The position numbers and the translations under genes are program-made. A model generated the notes under the pieces. The model had not been told where the DNA came from. It did no database searches and saw nothing but the letters and a program-made list of their open reading frames with translations. Shown piece by piece: positions 60,161-64,000 of a DNA stretch of 64,000 nt (positions within the stretch are counted from its first letter, which is position 1; every line of letters starts with the position of its first letter). Origin of the DNA: Actinostola sp. cb2023 (taxonomy: Eukaryota > Cnidaria > Anthozoa > Actiniaria > Actinostolidae); contig JAUJYZ010000648.1 of assembly GCA_033675265.1 (NCBI GenBank), positions 225,001 to 289,000 on the forward strand, in the 5' to 3' direction.

Positions 60161-60416
60161 GCTAATTGCATAATCGTTGTCGGGTTGAAAATCATGAAAG
60201 CAATGACCAAAAGGAATTCTGGGAAATTAAAACCCTCAAATAGCACCGTCAAATCATCGACCTTTTTATCCAGACTTGTAGGAATAGCTCATATACCTTC
60301 AAAACTACGAGAACATTGAATATATCTGTATGTAATGTGGCTCATGAACCGATTTCCCATCCATCATTGCGGTCTCAGCTTCTGTGATTTATGATTTTCA
60401 ACCCGACAACGATTAG
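60159..60416. mobile_element. Second copy of the 14327-14586 MITE family
   Basis: Starts TAGCTAATTGCATAATCG, abutting the previous MITE, and carries the interior of the 14.3-kb copy in reverse orientation. The right inverted repeat stops at CGACAACGATTAG and lacks the last dozen bases. Confidence 0.85.
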
Positions 60417-61213
60417 ATATATATTCATCTCATCTTGAAATGTAATAAGTTAATACGCAACGTTCATACGGATACGTGCGTTTTCATAAGTTTGCATGTT
60501 CCGTGACAATGATATCGTAAAAAAATGCGTTTTCATACACATTCGGGACCTCGGCAACTCCCCCGGCAAAAGTATGATGATTACTAAATGTTGCGGACCG
60601 GCATTGCATATACTTGTACATTATGTTGACCATGACTATGAAATCCATTCGTTTCTAAATAAAGATAAAGATATATAGATAGATAGATAGATACAGCTGT
60701 ACATGTAGATACATGTAAATAGATAAATATCAAGTTCAAATTATGCGGATAGAGTGCTCAATACCGAGGTAGGGCAAAATAGCTTGAGTTACTTCACTGA
60801 TCTTAGATTCACTACAAATCTGTTTCGTATGACAAGCTGGTGGAACTTGCCACACTCTTCAGGTGAATGTTGCAACTGATGTAAATACATAGGAACTTTG
60901 TGTTTATCTCGGAGGCTGGATACAAATAACATCATGACAATGGCCTATTGTTTATAATAGTCAGTTATTGATTGCATAATAGATATTTCTTTCTGTGTCT
61001 GCAAGTGGATACAAGCTCATTTCTTTTGTTGAGTGAGCTTAGTTCCGGGTGGCAAATAATGGTGAACTTCTCATGTAGGCATAAGTTGCATCGTTTGGTT
61101 TTGTTGGAGTAGGGTTTGCATTGTTTAATATATACGTTATATATGGGGATTAATGTTTTTATTATGAATATAACACTCCAGTTTCGCGTTGTTTAGAGAT
61201 GCTGTCCTTGACA
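60417..61213. other. Intergenic DNA, nothing recognisable apart from a GATA microsatellite
   Basis: A short GATA repeat is at about 60677-60692. No gene or further repeat found. Confidence 0.4.
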
Positions 61214-61374
61214 AAAGACGCATTTGTACAGGCTTAGCCTCGATTCAGAAACCAGTCCGTGCAATTCAAAAATGTTTCTATTGTTTCATGTCAACATTTT
61301 TTCGTGTTCTTGTTGATATTTGTGATTAATTTACACTGACTCGAGGCTAACCCTGTACAAATGCGTCTGATGTC
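61214..61374. mobile_element. 161-bp MITE with AGACGCATTTGTACAGG ends
   Basis: AGACGCATTTGTACAGG at the left and CCTGTACAAATGCGTCT at the right are perfect complements; AGCCTCG pairs with CGAGGCT just inside. Part of the interior (TTTCTATTGT and TGTCAA...TTGATATTTGTGA) resembles 30290-30345, and AAAAGACGCATTTG also appears near 29769, so degraded relatives lie in intron 6 of gene A. Confidence 0.75.
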
Positions 61375-61563
61375 AATAAGTACAGCGGTTTTACAACGGG
61401 ATCTGTGAACGCGAAAAGGGACTATTGACAAATACCTAATAAAAAATAAACAATGTAAAACTGGCATTTGTTATTGATTGTTGTCATTAATGCTGTTCCT
61501 TCCAGCTAAATCTCCTTGATCTCTGCTTGAAATCCCATCAGGCGTGGTCCTGGGATGAGAATG

Positions 61564-61708
61564 AGGCCCCGTCCACACCACTCCGTTTTCGTTTAAAAAC
61601 GCATCGTTTTTATATTGTTCTATATCCTCAAGGGAATCGAAAACAATCAGTTCATTACCAGAAACAATAGGAAAACGCAGGTTAGCGTTTTAGTGTGGAC
61701 GTGGTCTG
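61564..61708. mobile_element. hAT-like MITE, copy 2
   Basis: The ends GGCCCCGTCCACAC and GTGTGGACGTGGTC are imperfect complements, with AAAACGCATCG-type motifs inside. Related to 44502-44766. Confidence 0.65.
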
Positions 61709-61934
61709 AGGACCAGTCGGGAAGCAGGAGCCCTGTCGGGAAGTCAGTATTTTGTTGAAGCAAAAAGAATAGTGAAAATAATGATCCAAAATAATCCTAA
61801 AAAGAACATTAGAAATAACATCAAACCGATAAAATGTGTTTCTAAAGTCACAGATTGTCAACAGGCCAGGAATACTAGCGGCCATGTGATGCGTATTTGA
61901 CTGACTTGACTGTACAAGTGTACAATATTAGACA

Positions 61935-62752
61935 CAGGCAGCCCAACCATTCCTTTTGAGGCTACTAAATAATTCAATAAAATGCGTCTTTTTATGGGTT
62001 TCCTGTGGTAGAGCGCGCGTGCAAATGCACTCTCTGCGGGCGCTTCTTGCGGGACGCACACAGGAAGCCCAACATTTAAGATACGTTACTCGACACAGCT
62101 AGGAACCCAACATAATACGCCCTATGCACAAGTGCTGATTTTCGAGATCAGGATACTAGAATCTTTTGACATAAAAATAACCACTGCCATCTGAAAAAGC
62201 AATTTTATATCAATTTTTGGAAATTTTCAACAATATTGGATAAAATCCCGCGAAGATATCGTAAATGACATTTATAGGGTTTAGTATGGGATTTTGCCGT
62301 CATGAGTACACAGCCTCGTTCTGATGTACATCAATTTTCTAAATTGCTTAATTTCAAGGTTTAACATGTTCCACTTAAAGAACATATTTATATGAGATAA
62401 GTGTAAAACTTTTAGGACGAAATGACATGTCCTTGCGGAGTTATGAACGTTTTTAATTTTGAAAATACACCAGAACGAGGCTGTGTACTCATGACGGCAA
62501 AATCCCATACTAAACTCTATAAATGTCATTTACGATATCTTCGCGGGATTTTATCCAATACTTTTTAGATTTTCCAAAAAATATTGATGACTAATTGCTT
62601 TTTCAGATGGCAGTGGTCATTTTTATGTCAAAAGATTCTAGTATCCTCGCATTGCGCGCGCGCTCTCAGATCTACCACAGGAAACCCATAAAAAGACGCA
62701 TTTTATTGAATTATCTAGTAGCCTCAAAAGGAATGGTTGGGCTGCCTGTGGA
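61935..62752. mobile_element. 818-bp foldback element with CACAGGCAGCCCAA ends
   Basis: The left 80 bp (CACAGGCAGCCCAACCATTC through GGGTTTCCTGTGGTAGA) is the near-perfect complement of the right 80 bp. Inner blocks also pair, for example GGATAAAATCCCGCGAAGAT with its complement near 62540. ATTAGA occurs on both sides, offset by one base, so a short target duplication is possible. No protein is encoded. Confidence 0.8.
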
Positions 62753-64000
62753 TTAGATAGGGACATTTTCTCTTGTCCCTATCTATAAATCTTGTACACT
62801 TCAGCAGTCAATTGCAATCGGACTTTAAAAACACATGCAGCCCTGACAAAAGGTCTATAGTTAAATCAACCATGGCCATGCTTGAATGTACGCTACTACC
62901 AGTTTAGTCGGACAGGTGACCACTCGGCATTCCTTCGAGACCCGTACATCATTCGTTACATGTGCCGAACTTAATTTGATCAAACACGACCGCCTTCTAT
63001 TGTATTTGGCGGCATGTAAAGATCATACATACATTTTATGTATTCAAACACCGGGTAAAAAAATCAGTTATAAAGATAAATTAAGAAAAACACTGCATGC
63101 CTTTATTTGCATTGCTTGCCGTGGGGAGTACAAGGCGGACTGAATTAATCTCATTTTTAAACTTGAGAAAAGATTTGGTGGCTTTGACATTAGGTGGAAA
63201 ACTACTCCACAACTGTACCCTCCCTGGTTGACAGGCGCGGATCCATAGGCGGTTTAAACCGTCAAAACGAGTGGGCTCTCTTGAATATTTAATTTATTCA
63301 TAAAAACTTGTTTAAGGTGCAAAAACGGTCATTCGGAAAACGGTCACATTTTTTCCTGGATTTAAATAATCAGCACGGGGCTTGGGCACAACTAATTTGT
63401 TTCTCTAAGTCAAACTGGTATACTGCACTGATTGGTCAGCCAGACTATAGACTCCACACCCCCCTCCCCCCAGGATAGCCTCCCTCCAGGGGACTCCCAT
63501 GTGGAAGTTGCGGTTTGCTCAACTTTCAAATTTTAAACTGGGAGCTCATTAATTAGTTAATGGGCTCCTGTTGCACATCATCTTTACATCTCTACTGATG
63601 TAATGTCTGTCTATTGTTATTATCAGATTTATTGTGATATATTTTAGAGGGAAATCCGAATGTCCACTAACACCGAGCAATAGGTGGCAGATGACGAAAA
63701 TTTAAAACTCTTCATATTTTGTCCAAAAATACCCTATTATAGTCCTAGAAACGTGGTGGGGTTTGTTTGTGAAAATATTTATTTAAACGCCAAAAAATTA
63801 TAAAAAGAAACGTTTAAGTAGAGAATACACCTATATGATGACTAAGCACAATCTGAAATCGCATAAGTCAGTGCGTCTTTCAAGCCAGTCGCTACGTAGC
63901 GACCATCGTTCCTGATCTCTTCGTTCTTCACAGCTCCCTCACGAATGGAAGGTGGAGGCCCATAAGTATGCGTCTTTCATGCTGCTGCAGTGCATCCCAG
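62753..64000. other. Right edge of window, no recognisable gene
   Basis: Short open frames only. A C-rich tract near 63460-63480 and AT-rich DNA. The last 130 bp are somewhat more balanced in composition and could belong to a feature beyond the window, but nothing can be identified. Confidence 0.35.

Overview
The window is animal nuclear DNA: AT-rich, with short spliced exons bounded by GT/AG, long introns, many small inverted-repeat transposons, a tRNA-derived SINE and LINE remnants. The gene content (a metazoan F-box/Sec7 gene and several nitric-oxide-type soluble guanylate cyclases, sGC) combined with this repeat style suggests a non-bilaterian animal, most likely an anthozoan cnidarian such as a stony coral or sea anemone. 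That taxonomic call is inference from style only.

Layout, all genes on the + strand: (1) 513-9131, a complete seven-exon FBXO8 orthologue (predicted 294 aa) whose fifth intron is almost entirely a 2.9-kb minisatellite of about 23-bp units. (2) 9.1-21.9 kb, a gene-poor stretch of tandem repeats and foldback transposons, including a 118-bp satellite, a 672-bp near-perfect palindrome flanked by TTAA, a foldback element inserted in a minisatellite, and a 778-bp element with a 9-bp target duplication. (3) 21.9-59.7 kb, four tandem sGC genes, here called A (21930-31044, 751 aa), B (36030-43743, 694 aa), C (46150-49851, 615 aa) and D (55602-59713, 692 aa). (4) 59.7-64 kb, transposon-derived DNA with no recognisable gene.

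All four cyclases have the order H-NOX, HNOBA/PAS-like, coiled coil, class III cyclase catalytic domain. They share intron positions and phases, so they arose by tandem duplication. C and D are beta-type: heme-ligand His present, catalytic Asn and Arg present, the first metal Asp replaced by Gly. B is a conventional alpha-type subunit: metal-binding Asp residues present, catalytic Asn/Arg replaced, heme His replaced by Val. A is the odd one: a beta-like heme-binding H-NOX (His106, Y135-x-S137-x-R139) on an alpha-type catalytic half. Since an sGC active site needs one alpha-type and one beta-type half, A and B would be expected to pair with C or D, so the cluster could encode up to four receptor dimers, two of them with heme in both subunits. 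B and D end in class I PDZ-ligand sequences, and A has a tail with basophilic-kinase sites.

Exon boundaries were derived by hand from splice signals, reading frame and comparison between the four paralogues. All four sGC reading frames and the FBXO8 frame close exactly when joined.
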